Positions 45,768-55,432 of a stretch of 64,000 nt of DNA are shown one piece after another; position 1 is the first letter of the stretch, and every line of letters begins with the position of its first letter. Source of the stretch: Pseudoalteromonas luteoviolacea B = ATCC 29581 (GTDB taxonomy: Bacteria > Pseudomonadota > Gammaproteobacteria > Enterobacterales > Alteromonadaceae); the NCBI GenBank assembly GCA_000333235.1, contig CAPN01000057.1, positions 1 through 64,000 of the forward strand. Direction: 5' to 3'. A model generated the notes under the pieces. The model saw only the letters and a list, made by a program, of their open reading frames with translations. It had not been told where the DNA came from and ran no database searches. The position numbers and the translations under genes are program-made.

Positions 45768-46330
45768 AAACAAGGGATCCTAACGCAGGCTGTAAAAATT
45801 AGCGCATAGCATGCCATAGCCACCCCAAGAAAACGAGCTTTGATGGTCTGCACTACACTTGCCACACCCTGAGTAATCTGTGGATAACTTTGTAGACAAA
45901 CACGAGACATACTAGGAAATGAGCAATATGCGCTTCCTATAAACACTTTCTAATCATTGATTTTATTGGGAATAACGATACGGCTTTTATTATTCTTATT
46001 ATTCCGCTGAATGTGGAAAACGATTTTTTACTTTTCGTTTTACCACTTCATTTGAGTACGGCTTTTTTCAAGCGGACGGGTATACTAACACAATGGATCA
46101 AAGATCAAAGTAGATCCTTTATATTTTTTTCTTTTATACAAACTCAGAAAAAGGCATAAATTAGATAATACGCACCCTCTGATATTATTGCGCGCTACTT
46201 TTTAGGTCACAAATTTATGTCAACTTTATTGGATTCAAACGTGCATTCAAGATCCCACAGGAACAGAGCAGATCCTACACTAAAACAGTGCTAAACTGGC
46301 TGAAAATAAATGCGAACAAGGATCATAACA
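45768..46330. other. polA / elbB divergent region with oriC-like features
   Basis: 563 bases with no gene. It holds one perfect DnaA box (TTATCCACA on the minus strand, 45879-45887), a one-mismatch box (TTTTCCACA, minus strand, near 46011), three GATC sites within 21 bases (46096, 46103, 46113) next to a T-rich tract, and further GATCs near 46251, 46272 and 46320. The genes on both sides point away. This recalls origin regions, but the usual mioC/mnmG neighbours are missing, so it may simply be a regulated divergent promoter. Confidence 0.35.
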
Positions 46331-46981
46331 ATGAAAACGGTAGCGATAATTCTCGCCGGATGTGGCGTATTTGACGGCTCAGAAATCCATGAAGCTGTTT
46401 TAACTTTATTACACGTGACGAAACAAGGGGCAAAGTACCAGTGTTTTGCGCCAGATATAGAGCAAATGCATACCATCAATCACATCAGTGGTGAGCCCAT
46501 GGCGCAAACTCGCAACGTAATGGTTGAGTCTGCTCGGATTGCTCGTGGAGAGATAAAACCAATTCGCGAATTGCAAGTTGAGGCATTTGATGCATTGATT
46601 ATTCCAGGTGGGTTTGGCGCTGCAAAAAATCTCTGTGATTTCGCAGTAAAGGGCGCAGCCATGACAGTCCATAACGAAATAGAAGCCATTGCCAGAGCCT
46701 TTGCTCTAGCCAAAAAGCCTGCTGGTTACCTGTGTATTGCACCTGCGATGATCCCAAAAATCTACGGTGCAGGAGTCAAAGCAACCATTGGCACTGATAG
46801 CGACACCGCGACTGCACTTACAGCCATGGGTGCTCACCATATTGACTGTAAAGTAGATGACATCGTTATCGATGATGAACATGTTGTCATTAGTACACCG
46901 GCGTACATGTTAGCAACTAACATTGCACAAGCCGATGCGGGTATTGCAAAACTGGTCAACGCTGTTTTAGCACGCGCCTAA
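46331..46981 (+). CDS. elbB: ElbB isoprenoid-related glyoxalase-like protein
   Basis: A 216-residue DJ-1/PfpI superfamily protein of the ElbB (YhbL) type. The family opening ILAGCGVFDGSEIHEAV (about 6-22), LIIPGGFGAAKNLCDFAVKG, and the nucleophile Cys in AGYLCIAPAMIPKIYG are visible. E. coli ElbB has glyoxalase III activity in vitro and has been linked to isoprenoid synthesis; its physiological role is unsettled. The start at 46331 follows AAGGATC; an earlier in-frame ATG at 46310 lacks conserved sequence. Confidence 0.92.
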   Translation: MKTVAIILAGCGVFDGSEIHEAVLTLLHVTKQGAKYQCFAPDIEQMHTINHISGEPMAQTRNVMVESARIARGEIKPIRELQVEAFDALIIPGGFGAAKNLCDFAVKGAAMTVHNEIEAIARAFALAKKPAGYLCIAPAMIPKIYGAGVKATIGTDSDTATALTAMGAHHIDCKVDDIVIDDEHVVISTPAYMLATNIAQADAGIAKLVNAVLARA

Positions 46982-47131
46982 ACTGCGTTTTCTTGCGTTG
47001 GCACAAATAATTGTGTTTTTTGCCAAGATATACTTAAGTTTACGTTTTATAAATGAGTTGGTGACGTTATAATCACCCACATTTGGGTCAGCTCGTGAAT
47101 TTCACGTGCAAATCGAAGTGAGCAAGGCAAC

Positions 47132-47521
47132 ATGAAAAAACTTTCTGCAGCATTATTATTGCTATCTACCGCTGTGTTTGCACAGCCATACGACAATTCA
47201 CTAACTGAAGAAGCAATCAAAGCACGTTTAGCGCCGGTTGGTTCTGTGTACTTAGCTGGCGCAGCAACGGAAGTCGCTGCCCCAACGGGTCCTCGCTCTG
47301 GCGAACAAGTTTATCAAGCAGCTTGTTTTGCTTGTCATGGTACAGGCGCACTAGGTGCACCAAAAACAACCGCTGATTGGGAAGCGCGTTTGGCAAAAGG
47401 CCGTGATGTGTTAATCGAACACGCGATTAATGGCTTTAATGCAATGCCACCTCGTGGTACTTGTATGGATTGTAGCGACGATGAAATTGCTGCTGCAATC
47501 GATTTTATGACTGCAAAGTAA
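47132..47521 (+). CDS. Cytochrome c5 family protein
   Basis: A 129-residue periplasmic monohaem cytochrome: signal peptide to VFAQP (about 18), CXXCH in ACFACHGTGALGAPK (about 64-78), the axial Met in NAMPPRGTCMDCSDDE, where the extra Cys pair (CMDC) is typical of cytochrome c5. It carries electrons to terminal oxidases. A TATAAT at 47068-47073 marks a probable promoter, and a hairpin follows the stop. Confidence 0.92.
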   Translation: MKKLSAALLLLSTAVFAQPYDNSLTEEAIKARLAPVGSVYLAGAATEVAAPTGPRSGEQVYQAACFACHGTGALGAPKTTADWEARLAKGRDVLIEHAINGFNAMPPRGTCMDCSDDEIAAAIDFMTAK

Positions 47522-47531
47522 TGTAGTCATT

Positions 47532-47556
47532 GCAAAGGAAGCAACGCTTCCTTTGC
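47532..47556 (+). terminator. Terminator after cytochrome c5
   Basis: GCAAAGGAAGC (47532-47542) and GCTTCCTTTGC (47546-47556) form a perfect 11-bp stem with an AAC loop ten bases past the stop. A T-run is lacking. Confidence 0.7.
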
Positions 47557-47660
47557 TGCAAATTCAACTTCCCCACACACACCGTTTTCAACTTGACTTT
47601 TTCGCCTAAAAAGCCAACTATAATGTCCAATAAATAAACAATAAGAATCGGTTGTAATCA

Positions 47661-50234
47661 TTGGAAGATTCACAAACAGAATGTAATAAACTTGAACGAC
47701 ATAATCGTCGCCTCAAACGCTTATTACAGAAGTACAAACAACTTCACCAGCTGCAAAATGCCCTGATCCAATTGTCAGAGCAAGCCAGCACTGTTTCTGA
47801 ATTAACCCTTCTTTACCCTGCCATCCATCACATTCTTGAACAACATTTACCTAGCCGTAGTTTCTATGTGGTTTTACAAAACCAATTTACTCAAGCACTC
47901 GAACTCTCTTACTTTGTCGATGAAAAAGACGGTATAGCGGTGCCTATGTTGATGGCCAATCAATTTAAAGAAGGTGTGACAGGCTACGTATTTCGTCTAG
48001 GCAAAACCGTACATTTCACTAAAAAAACCATGAAAGACGCTGCTGATTCAGGTCATTTCAGAGTGCTCGGTTCGCCGGCTGAACACTGGGTAGGCGTTCC
48101 TATTTATCGTGAACGAACGATTATTGGTGTTATGGTTTCGCAAAGTTATCATGAATCTCAGGGCTATTCTGAACAGCAAGTGGAATTGCTTGAAGTCATG
48201 TCACTCTATCTTGCCACGGCAATTGAGAGAGTGAAAAAACGTGAATTACTCGAGTCAGAGGTAAAAAGCCGCACTCGAGCGCTTGTCCAAAGTAATGACG
48301 CTTTAAACAAAGAAATTGAAAACCGCAAAAAAGCATTAGAACGCCAACAGATCTTATTTAAGATTTCAGAGCTCGCAACAAGTGCAGAGCACATTGAAGA
48401 TGTTTATGCGCAGGTTCACCACATTATTCGTTCAATTACGTTTGCTGAAAACCTCTATATTGCGCTCCACAATAAAGACACCGGTTGGCTGTCTTTTCCT
48501 TACTGTATTGACGAAAAAACAACACATACTAAGCCCCGTAAATTTGCCAAAGGATACAGTGAACTTGTCATTAGTACTGAACGCAGCCAACTGATTGATA
48601 ACCACAGAGCCCAATTGTTAATTGAGAATGGGGTAGTAGAAAGAGATCCTAATTTTGCAGAATCTGACCGAGCGACGAGTTGGCTGGGTGCACCGTTAAA
48701 AACCTCGCAAGGTGTAATTGGGTTAATTGCCTGTCAAGCGTATAACAATGCTTATGAGTTCGATCATGACGATATGGAACTCATTTCATTTGTTTCAAAT
48801 CAAATTGCGGTCGTTTTACAAACGCACCTAGCAAATCAAGCACTAAAGGTAAGTTACCAACAATTAGAACATCGTGTTCAAGAGAAAACCAAAGAACTAA
48901 GACAAACCAACTTACACCTTAAAATGCAGATTGAGGAACGTAAGAAAATTGAACAGCAACTTTATCATGATGCACATCACGATTCGCTCACAGGTTTGCC
49001 TAACCGAAGTTTGTTCCTCACTCAATTAGAGAAAACACTTAAAATATATCAACGCCATCCTGAACACCATTTTGCGGTGCTGTTTATCGATTTAGACAAA
49101 TTTAAAGACATCAATGACCAACTTGGTCATCATGCTGGTGACCAATTCTTAATGAATGTTGCGCAAAGTTTCTCTGAATGTATCCGCGACCATGACCTAT
49201 TAGCACGTTTAGCAGGCGATGAATTTGTTATTTTACTCAACCACTTATCTGATAAGCATCAAGCTGAAGACGTCGCAAAACGAATAATTCACGTTATGCA
49301 AAAACCATTCTGTATGAAAGGAACTTGCGTACAAAGTGGGGCAAGTATTGGCATCACTTACAGCAACAAACGCTATGCCGATACTGACGAGATCATTCGT
49401 GATGCGGATGCCGCCATGTACTACGCTAAAAACGCAGGCCGTGGTCGTTTTGAGTTCTATCATCCTTTACTTACTGCCGGAAAAGGGCTACCTAAGCCAA
49501 CGGACCAACATCATTTGTGTAATTTGCCACTGCATTTTCGCAGCACCGACATCATTGATCTCGACCAAGCGCATACTCAGTCTAAGTGCAAAGTCAAAAT
49601 GCTCGAAACATTTGGTGAACACCCTGTACTTGGTAGTACCAGCTTTGACATCCTTAAAAAATTTGCAGCAGAGCATGAAGAGCAACTTGAGATTGAATCT
49701 AAGTTACTTAATGAAGCAATGGCGTTTGCAAGCAAATTTGATGGACATGTCATGATCGCTTGTTCAACGTTATTACTCGAAGAAACTCCATTTAATCAAT
49801 TGCAAAAACGTTTAGTTAACTCATCAAAACAACTGTGTTTACTGTTTAATGAACAAGACATTCGCTTTGCATCGGGTCGACAAATCGACAACCTAAAACA
49901 ACTCATTAAATTGGGTGTGGCTGTGGGATTAAATGAATTTGCAAAAGATCGCTGCGATCTCACGTTAGTTAGTCAACTTGATTTTAAATACCTATTGCTA
50001 AGCTCGACGTTTAGTAAACGTGTCTTGCAACAAACAAGCTATGAAGTACAACTTAAAGGTATTCTTGCAATTACTCAATGTAAACAAATTCAAGTTATTG
50101 CAAAAGGCCCTGCAATTTTAAATTTCCAATCTTTATTGGAAAAACATGGCCTTAAACTCTTTTTTGGCAAGCAGCAAAGCGAATCAGAATCGATGAATAC
50201 CGTACTCAGCAAGAGCGAACTTCGCGCGGAGTAA
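47661..50234 (+). CDS. GAF-GAF-GGDEF protein with degenerate EAL tail
   Basis: An 857-residue soluble signalling protein. It starts with a coiled coil (about 8-35), then two GAF-like domains (about 50-195 and 240-395; each with the pattern GVTGYVFRLGK or FAKGYSELVI and a W.GVPI or WLGAPL core), a linking coiled coil, a GGDEF domain (about 445-605) with signature AGDEF and an intact I-site RDHD five residues before it. A C-terminal domain of about 230 residues has EAL-like order but lost its motifs (NEFA for DDFG). Diguanylate cyclase activity is plausible, phosphodiesterase activity is not. The only usable start is TTG at 47661, since a stop codon precedes it. Confidence 0.87.
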   Translation: MEDSQTECNKLERHNRRLKRLLQKYKQLHQLQNALIQLSEQASTVSELTLLYPAIHHILEQHLPSRSFYVVLQNQFTQALELSYFVDEKDGIAVPMLMANQFKEGVTGYVFRLGKTVHFTKKTMKDAADSGHFRVLGSPAEHWVGVPIYRERTIIGVMVSQSYHESQGYSEQQVELLEVMSLYLATAIERVKKRELLESEVKSRTRALVQSNDALNKEIENRKKALERQQILFKISELATSAEHIEDVYAQVHHIIRSITFAENLYIALHNKDTGWLSFPYCIDEKTTHTKPRKFAKGYSELVISTERSQLIDNHRAQLLIENGVVERDPNFAESDRATSWLGAPLKTSQGVIGLIACQAYNNAYEFDHDDMELISFVSNQIAVVLQTHLANQALKVSYQQLEHRVQEKTKELRQTNLHLKMQIEERKKIEQQLYHDAHHDSLTGLPNRSLFLTQLEKTLKIYQRHPEHHFAVLFIDLDKFKDINDQLGHHAGDQFLMNVAQSFSECIRDHDLLARLAGDEFVILLNHLSDKHQAEDVAKRIIHVMQKPFCMKGTCVQSGASIGITYSNKRYADTDEIIRDADAAMYYAKNAGRGRFEFYHPLLTAGKGLPKPTDQHHLCNLPLHFRSTDIIDLDQAHTQSKCKVKMLETFGEHPVLGSTSFDILKKFAAEHEEQLEIESKLLNEAMAFASKFDGHVMIACSTLLLEETPFNQLQKRLVNSSKQLCLLFNEQDIRFASGRQIDNLKQLIKLGVAVGLNEFAKDRCDLTLVSQLDFKYLLLSSTFSKRVLQQTSYEVQLKGILAITQCKQIQVIAKGPAILNFQSLLEKHGLKLFFGKQQSESESMNTVLSKSELRAE

Positions 50235-50241
50235 ACCGCGC

Positions 50242-52254
50242 CTATCGTTTTAACATCGCGCGCAGACCTGCCACTTTACTTTGCCCATCTTGCATACGCT
50301 GCTCTTGTGTTTTCACTGGGGCTTTACCTTCTATTGCCAGATCGTCTTGAGGTAATTCTTCTACAAATCGACTCAGTTCTGGTGTGATCATTTCACCAAA
50401 TTGACGACGACTTTTTGCGTAGGTCATTGTTAGCGTCTGCTGGGCTCGCGTAATGCCCACGTAAGCAAGGCGGCGTTCCTCTTCCACGTTGTCTTCGTCG
50501 ATGCTGGTTTGATGTGGCAGTAGTCCTTCTTCCATCCCCACCATAAAGACATGAGGATATTCAAGGCCTTTCGAGGCGTGTAAGGTTAACAACTGTACCG
50601 CATCAGCTTCATCTTCTTCTTCATTGCGTTCTAACATATCGCGTAAAGTCAGCTTAGTCACTACCTCGGGTAATGTCATTGGCGGGTTGTCTTCATCGCC
50701 ACTTAGCATCTCACTTATCCAACGATACAATTCAGAGACATTTTTCATTCTCATTTCAGCCGCTTTTGCGCTCGTTGAAGATTCGTAAAGATAGGCCTCG
50801 TAATTACTTTCTCGAACCATATCTCGCACGGCTTCCAGAGTATCACCACGAATCGCTCGATCTGCAAGCTCGACTACCCAACGCGCAAATCCCATCAATG
50901 CGTTCATGCCTCGACCATGCAAACGGTTCGGTAATTCCGTATCGAAACATGCTTCGAATAAGCTAATGTGTTTTTCATTCGCGAGTGTCCCAAGCTTTTC
51001 AAGCGTAACAGGACCAATGTCTCGTTTTGGTGTGTTCACAATACGAATAAACGCATTGTCATCCTCTTGATTTACCAAAAATCGTAAGTAAGCCATCATG
51101 TCTTTAATTTCAGCTCGGCCAAAGAAAGACATCCCACCACTAAGTTTGTAGGGAATACGGTTACTCATCAGGGCTTTTTCAAACACCCTTGCTTGGTGAT
51201 TGCCACGATACAAAATAGCGTAATCTTTAAAACTCGTTCGTTGCATAAACTTATGCGAAATGATTTCAGCGACCACTCGTTCCGCTTCATGCTCTTCATC
51301 TTTTGTCGCGATCACGCGCAGGGGATCGCCATAACCCAATTCGCTAAATAATTGCTTTTCAAACTCATGTGGGTTATTCGCGATGAGTATGTTAGCTGCT
51401 TTTAGGATCCGTCCACTACTTCGATAATTCTGTTCAAGCTTTATCAAACGCAGCCCTGGAAAGTCTTTTTTAAGTAAGACCAAATTTTGCGGCTTTGCAC
51501 CACGCCAAGAGTATATGGACTGATCATCATCTCCTACTACCGTAAATCTGGCCCGCTCACCGACTAACAATTTTACTAATTCGTACTGGCTCGTGTTGGT
51601 ATCTTGGTATTCATCCACCAGCAAGTACCGAAAACGCGACTGCCAACGCTCACGAACCTCATTGAACTGTGCAAGTAATAAGGTTGGGATCATAATCAGA
51701 TCATCAAAATCCAGCGCATTGTAAGCACGTAATTGCACTTGATAACGAGCATATAACTGTGCAAATTGGGCTTTTTGCGGCTCTCGAGCTTCACGGATAG
51801 CGCGCTCTGGAAGAATTAATTCGTTTTTCCAATTACTTATTTGATTTTTGAGTAAGTTTAATAAATCTTTATCACGCTCAAACTCTTTTTCTGTAAGTTC
51901 GGCTAACAGCTGATTAGTGTCTTGATCGTCAAATAACGAAAAACCGGTTTTATACCCGAGTGTTTTGATTTCTTTTTTGATAATCTCCAAGCCTAAGGTA
52001 TGAAACGTCGAAACCCACAACCCTTTTGCGTCTTGTTTACCTAAGGTTTGCAAGACACGTTCTCGCATTTCACGCGCGGCTTTGTTAGTAAAGGTGACCG
52101 CCGCGATATTTTTTGCCTTGTATTCGCACTCTTGAACCAGATAAGCAATTTTATTGGTGATCACTCGTGTTTTACCCGAGCCTGCGCCTGCTAACACTAA
52201 GCATGGGCCACTGATGTATTTTACCGCTTCATCTTGACGAGGATTCAGTTTCAT
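50242..52254 (-). CDS. rep: ATP-dependent DNA helicase Rep
   Basis: A 670-residue superfamily 1A 3'-5' helicase. Motif [13 protein letters not shown] (about 21-32), motif Ia [16 protein letters not shown], motif [17 protein letters not shown], motif [16 protein letters not shown], motif [14 protein letters not shown], motifs [18 protein letters not shown] and [10 protein letters not shown]. Length and the absence of a UvrB-binding-type C-terminal extension favour Rep over UvrD. It removes roadblocks ahead of the replication fork. Convergent with the GAF-GGDEF gene, seven bases apart. Confidence 0.94.
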   Translation of the reverse strand: MKLNPRQDEAVKYISGPCLVLAGAGSGKTRVITNKIAYLVQECEYKAKNIAAVTFTNKAAREMRERVLQTLGKQDAKGLWVSTFHTLGLEIIKKEIKTLGYKTGFSLFDDQDTNQLLAELTEKEFERDKDLLNLLKNQISNWKNELILPERAIREAREPQKAQFAQLYARYQVQLRAYNALDFDDLIMIPTLLLAQFNEVRERWQSRFRYLLVDEYQDTNTSQYELVKLLVGERARFTVVGDDDQSIYSWRGAKPQNLVLLKKDFPGLRLIKLEQNYRSSGRILKAANILIANNPHEFEKQLFSELGYGDPLRVIATKDEEHEAERVVAEIISHKFMQRTSFKDYAILYRGNHQARVFEKALMSNRIPYKLSGGMSFFGRAEIKDMMAYLRFLVNQEDDNAFIRIVNTPKRDIGPVTLEKLGTLANEKHISLFEACFDTELPNRLHGRGMNALMGFARWVVELADRAIRGDTLEAVRDMVRESNYEAYLYESSTSAKAAEMRMKNVSELYRWISEMLSGDEDNPPMTLPEVVTKLTLRDMLERNEEEDEADAVQLLTLHASKGLEYPHVFMVGMEEGLLPHQTSIDEDNVEEERRLAYVGITRAQQTLTMTYAKSRRQFGEMITPELSRFVEELPQDDLAIEGKAPVKTQEQRMQDGQSKVAGLRAMLKR

Positions 52255-52434
52255 ATTGCAATAACTACTCTGGTTCTATAAACGCTCTATTCTAAACGCT
52301 CACGATACAAAGTGACAATGATGAAAGCCAATTACCAAACAGGCATGGCAAATCGGACGAGTCAATTTGCCAAGGAAGTAATCTACGGTAAAATATAGAG
52401 CGAATTTCTGGTATATACCCAAAAGAGAAAGAAA

Positions 52435-52698
52435 ATGATTAATCCAGCGAAACTCGAAGAAATTGCCAAACAAATTTCCGGCAACATGCCACAGGGCCTT
52501 AAAACTCTAGCAGATTCATTTGAAAGCAAAACGAAACAAGTATTGCAAACAAAATTAGCCGAAATGGATTTTGTTTCACGGGAAGAATTTGATATTCAAA
52601 GCAAAGTACTGATCCGCACACGAGAAAAACTCACCGAACTCGAAGCAAAAGTAGCTGAATTAGAGTCTCGCCTCCATACAGCAGAAAAAGACATTTAG
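52435..52698 (+). CDS. ubiK: Ubiquinone biosynthesis accessory factor UbiK
   Basis: An 87-residue protein of the UbiK (YqiC, BMFP) family: an amphipathic N-terminal helix (NPAKLEEIAKQISGNMPQGLKTLADSF) and a C-terminal coiled coil rich in Glu/Lys (about 60-85). It trimerises, binds membranes and, with UbiJ, assists ubiquinone hydroxylation in the soluble Ubi complex. Single gene with AAAGAGAAAG upstream. Confidence 0.93.
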   Translation: MINPAKLEEIAKQISGNMPQGLKTLADSFESKTKQVLQTKLAEMDFVSREEFDIQSKVLIRTREKLTELEAKVAELESRLHTAEKDI

Positions 52699-52721
52699 TC
52701 TTTTTTCATAACATTGGTTAG

Positions 52722-53060
52722 TCAATGGGGAATCATAAGTTGCTTTAAAGCCGTGAGTTTATCGATACTTAACTCCCCCATTTGCGCTGGGTTTGCTAAC
52801 GCGAAGATAACGCCTTCAACTTGATTAACCTTAAAGTGAGGGCGGCTTTCTAAAATGGTTGCCCATAATTCTAGATCATCTAACGCTATCAAACCTAAAA
52901 TTGCCTTATCGAGTACGGTGATCACATGCTCGATTAACACCACTATCGACACACAATCATCTATCTCACCATTCAAGAAAAGACGTAATGCACTTTCTTT
53001 GTCTTTCGACCATGTGGCTATCGCTAGAAGTGCCTGTTGTTGTGATATGCTTGTGGACAT
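52722..53060 (-). CDS. Uncharacterised 112-residue protein
   Basis: No family recognised. Mostly helical and leucine/isoleucine-rich (VVLIEHVITVLDKAILGLIALDDLELW), moderately acidic, with no signal peptide. Its promoter would lie in the 30-base gap before the divergent Cys-rich gene at 53091, so the two may share control. Confidence 0.65.
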   Translation of the reverse strand: MSTSISQQQALLAIATWSKDKESALRLFLNGEIDDCVSIVVLIEHVITVLDKAILGLIALDDLELWATILESRPHFKVNQVEGVIFALANPAQMGELSIDKLTALKQLMIPH

Positions 53061-53090
53061 GCGCTGTTTTGTATAAAGAAAACGACCTAT

Positions 53091-53435
53091 ATGATCTCAA
53101 CATTATGCGTAGCTTGCAACCAACCATTAGCCTGTGGAGGTGAAACATGTTGGTGTATCAGCCTACCAAACCTGTTGCCACTCAACACAAATAGTAGCTG
53201 CTTGTGCCGCACGTGTTTGCTCAAAAAAATCAACAACGAGATCGATAACCTTGCTGTTCTCCCCCTAAAAACTCAGCTAGAAAAGGCTAGCTGTTACCGG
53301 CAAGCACTACCTCAAGAATCTTTAGATTATTACGTTGAAAATGGCTTTATGGTGTTTACGCGTTGGTATCACCTGCGCCGGGGGTATTGTTGCAATAATG
53401 GCTGTCGCCATTGCCCTTACAAAACATCACCCTAA
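53091..53435 (+). CDS. Cys-rich CWC / DUF5522 fusion protein
   Basis: A 114-residue protein with two cysteine clusters. The N-terminal part is a cysteine-rich CWC-type motif (CVACNQPLACGGETCWC, then CLCRTCL, residues 6-45). The C-terminal part is DUF5522 (YYVENGFMVFTRWYHLRRGYCC, then NGCRHCPYKT). Both modules bring Cys sets that could hold zinc or an iron-sulfur cluster. The two are commonly encoded as separate small genes; here they are joined. Function unknown. Its stop overlaps the convergent sulfurtransferase stop by four bases. Confidence 0.8.
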   Translation: MISTLCVACNQPLACGGETCWCISLPNLLPLNTNSSCLCRTCLLKKINNEIDNLAVLPLKTQLEKASCYRQALPQESLDYYVENGFMVFTRWYHLRRGYCCNNGCRHCPYKTSP

Positions 53436-54292
53436 CTCAGGACACCGGTTGTAATAGGTAACCAAGGATCGCCGCCCCATTCATTCCAAGAACCATCATA
53501 TACACTGAGTGAAGTATAACCACACTCACTGGCTGCTACCGCCAACGCACACGCGGTGACCCCCGAGCCACAACTAAAAAACAGTGTTTTATCTTTATCT
53601 GCATGGTCAGCAAACAGCGTATGCAGTACATCAATCGGTTGAACTCGCCCATCCGCTTGACTTAACTTGGCATAATGTAAATTTTGACTACTCGGTATGT
53701 GACCACTGCGCATTCCAGCCCGCGGCTCAGCTTCTTCGCCCGTGAATCGTTTAGGGCTGCGCGCATCTAAAATAACGTGTGAATCGTTATCAATGACGGA
53801 CAAAACCTGATGACAATCAATAAAATAGCCGGTTTGATAGCTTACTTTAAAATTACCTTGCTTCACCACTTCACTGTAGTTAGGTTGAACCGGAAAACCC
53901 AGCGACATCCAACGAGTAAGGCCACCATCAAGTATATAAATGTCTTCAAATCCCATCGCTTTAAACATCCAAAGTGCCCGAGCGCTGGCATATAGCCCCT
54001 GCACATCGTAAACAATGATCGTATCGGTTTGATTAAGTCCAAGTAATTGTGCGGCAGCTTCGAACTGAGAAGGACTGCATAGCGTATTGTTTAATTGACT
54101 GGTGGTATCGGCAAACGCTGTACCAAAGTCAAATCGACGCGCGTGTTTAATTACCGCAGGCGGCAAATATGGCCCAGGTTCGCCCGCTTTAACGATGCCC
54201 GCATCTAACAGCGTTAGTTCGTCCAAGTGTGCGTTGACCCATTCACAGGATTTGAAATGCTTCATTGTTGTCTGGATGTCATTGTTTGTCAT
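53432..54292 (-). CDS. sseA: 3-mercaptopyruvate sulfurtransferase
   Basis: A 286-residue two-rhodanese-domain enzyme. The N-terminal domain is inactive (ALWMFKAMGFEDIYILDGG) and the C-terminal domain carries the active Cys in FFSCGSGVTACALAV (about 236-250); CGSGVT is the mercaptopyruvate form, as opposed to CRxGx(R/T) of thiosulfate sulfurtransferases. It moves sulfur from 3-mercaptopyruvate to thiol or cyanide acceptors. Monocistronic. Confidence 0.92.
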   Translation of the reverse strand: MTNNDIQTTMKHFKSCEWVNAHLDELTLLDAGIVKAGEPGPYLPPAVIKHARRFDFGTAFADTTSQLNNTLCSPSQFEAAAQLLGLNQTDTIIVYDVQGLYASARALWMFKAMGFEDIYILDGGLTRWMSLGFPVQPNYSEVVKQGNFKVSYQTGYFIDCHQVLSVIDNDSHVILDARSPKRFTGEEAEPRAGMRSGHIPSSQNLHYAKLSQADGRVQPIDVLHTLFADHADKDKTLFFSCGSGVTACALAVAASECGYTSLSVYDGSWNEWGGDPWLPITTGVLS

Positions 54293-54418
54293 TGTTGGTC
54301 ATTGCCCTCAAGTTGAAATGATAATGTGAGGTTAGTTAATCCCACAATTAAAGCGCTTAGCTCGAATCTTCACGCAATTTGGGTATAATATCCAAAATCG
54401 GTTTACAGCCTAGTCACT

Positions 54419-55432
54419 ATGCCACGCAATTCAATCCAAACCGAACAAGTTTCTTCGCCCATTTTGGTCGTATTACCAAAATTTATCGGGGATGCTATCA
54501 ATACCTTGCCCGCGCTTGAATTACTTGCAAATTTATACCCAAATCAAGCTATACATGTATTGGTTCGACCTTATCTAACGATGTTGTTAAAGAAGCAATC
54601 CATACCCAATATAGAACTGATCCCTGATCTCCGCTATGCAGACCCTAAAAAGGGGTTATGGCATTTTGCTAAAGAATTGAAAAAAACATACTACCAACTT
54701 GCGTTTTTATTTCGAGGTTCATTTACCGATGCATTACTTTGTCGTTTAGCCGGTGTTAGTCACCTCGTTGGTTACGCGCAAAATGGTCGCTCACCACTAT
54801 TAAGTCACGCCATTAAACTCAATCTAAATCATCATTACATTCAGCGTTATTGTCGACTGATTAATGACGTTCATGGCAAACCTTTTAAAGAATATCGTTT
54901 ACCTAAATTGCAATCTCAATTCAGTCATTGTAAACCTACAGGATTCACCCATGTTATCGGTTGCTATTTCGGCTCACCAAACAAAGCGCCGCGGTATTAC
55001 CCATCTCATTTGGCGAAAGAAACGATTTTCATGCTACTAACGCGGCCAAATACTGCAGTAGTGTTGTTAGGCGATGCAAGTGAAAAAGCAAACAACGATT
55101 TCCTGTGCAAATCGGCAGGCGTGACTAATTTGTTTAATCTTGCAGGCAAGTGCAACCTCAGTGAATACGTAGACCTAATTGCATCTTTAGATGCGTTGAT
55201 AAGCATTGATTCCGGCCCGATGCATATAGCTTGTGCCGTTGATACCCCCTGTATTGCTTTGGTCGGGTTAGGTACCTCGCCATGGAGTGTCGTCGCTCCA
55301 AAAAATCAAGCTTTTATTGCCCTTGAAGCCAAAAGTAGACATCTTGACGACAATAAAATCATCGAAGCAATCGCCCCAAATCAAATTAGCGAATCGCTTC
55401 ATACCCTTTTAACTCATTACCCAAAGGATTAA
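54419..55432 (+). CDS. Glycosyltransferase family 9 (heptosyltransferase-like)
   Basis: A 337-residue GT-B enzyme. The opening VVLPKFIGDAINTLPALELLANLYP (cited in part, residues 18-42) is the GT9 acceptor-side motif, and the C-terminal donor site reads LIASLDALISIDSGPMHIACAVDTPCIALVG (ends cited, with SGPMHIA). It likely adds heptose or a related sugar to the LPS inner core in the cytoplasm. TATAAT at 54384-54389 is a probable -10. The next gene starts immediately after its stop (TAAATG). Confidence 0.88.
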   Translation: MPRNSIQTEQVSSPILVVLPKFIGDAINTLPALELLANLYPNQAIHVLVRPYLTMLLKKQSIPNIELIPDLRYADPKKGLWHFAKELKKTYYQLAFLFRGSFTDALLCRLAGVSHLVGYAQNGRSPLLSHAIKLNLNHHYIQRYCRLINDVHGKPFKEYRLPKLQSQFSHCKPTGFTHVIGCYFGSPNKAPRYYPSHLAKETIFMLLTRPNTAVVLLGDASEKANNDFLCKSAGVTNLFNLAGKCNLSEYVDLIASLDALISIDSGPMHIACAVDTPCIALVGLGTSPWSVVAPKNQAFIALEAKSRHLDDNKIIEAIAPNQISESLHTLLTHYPKD

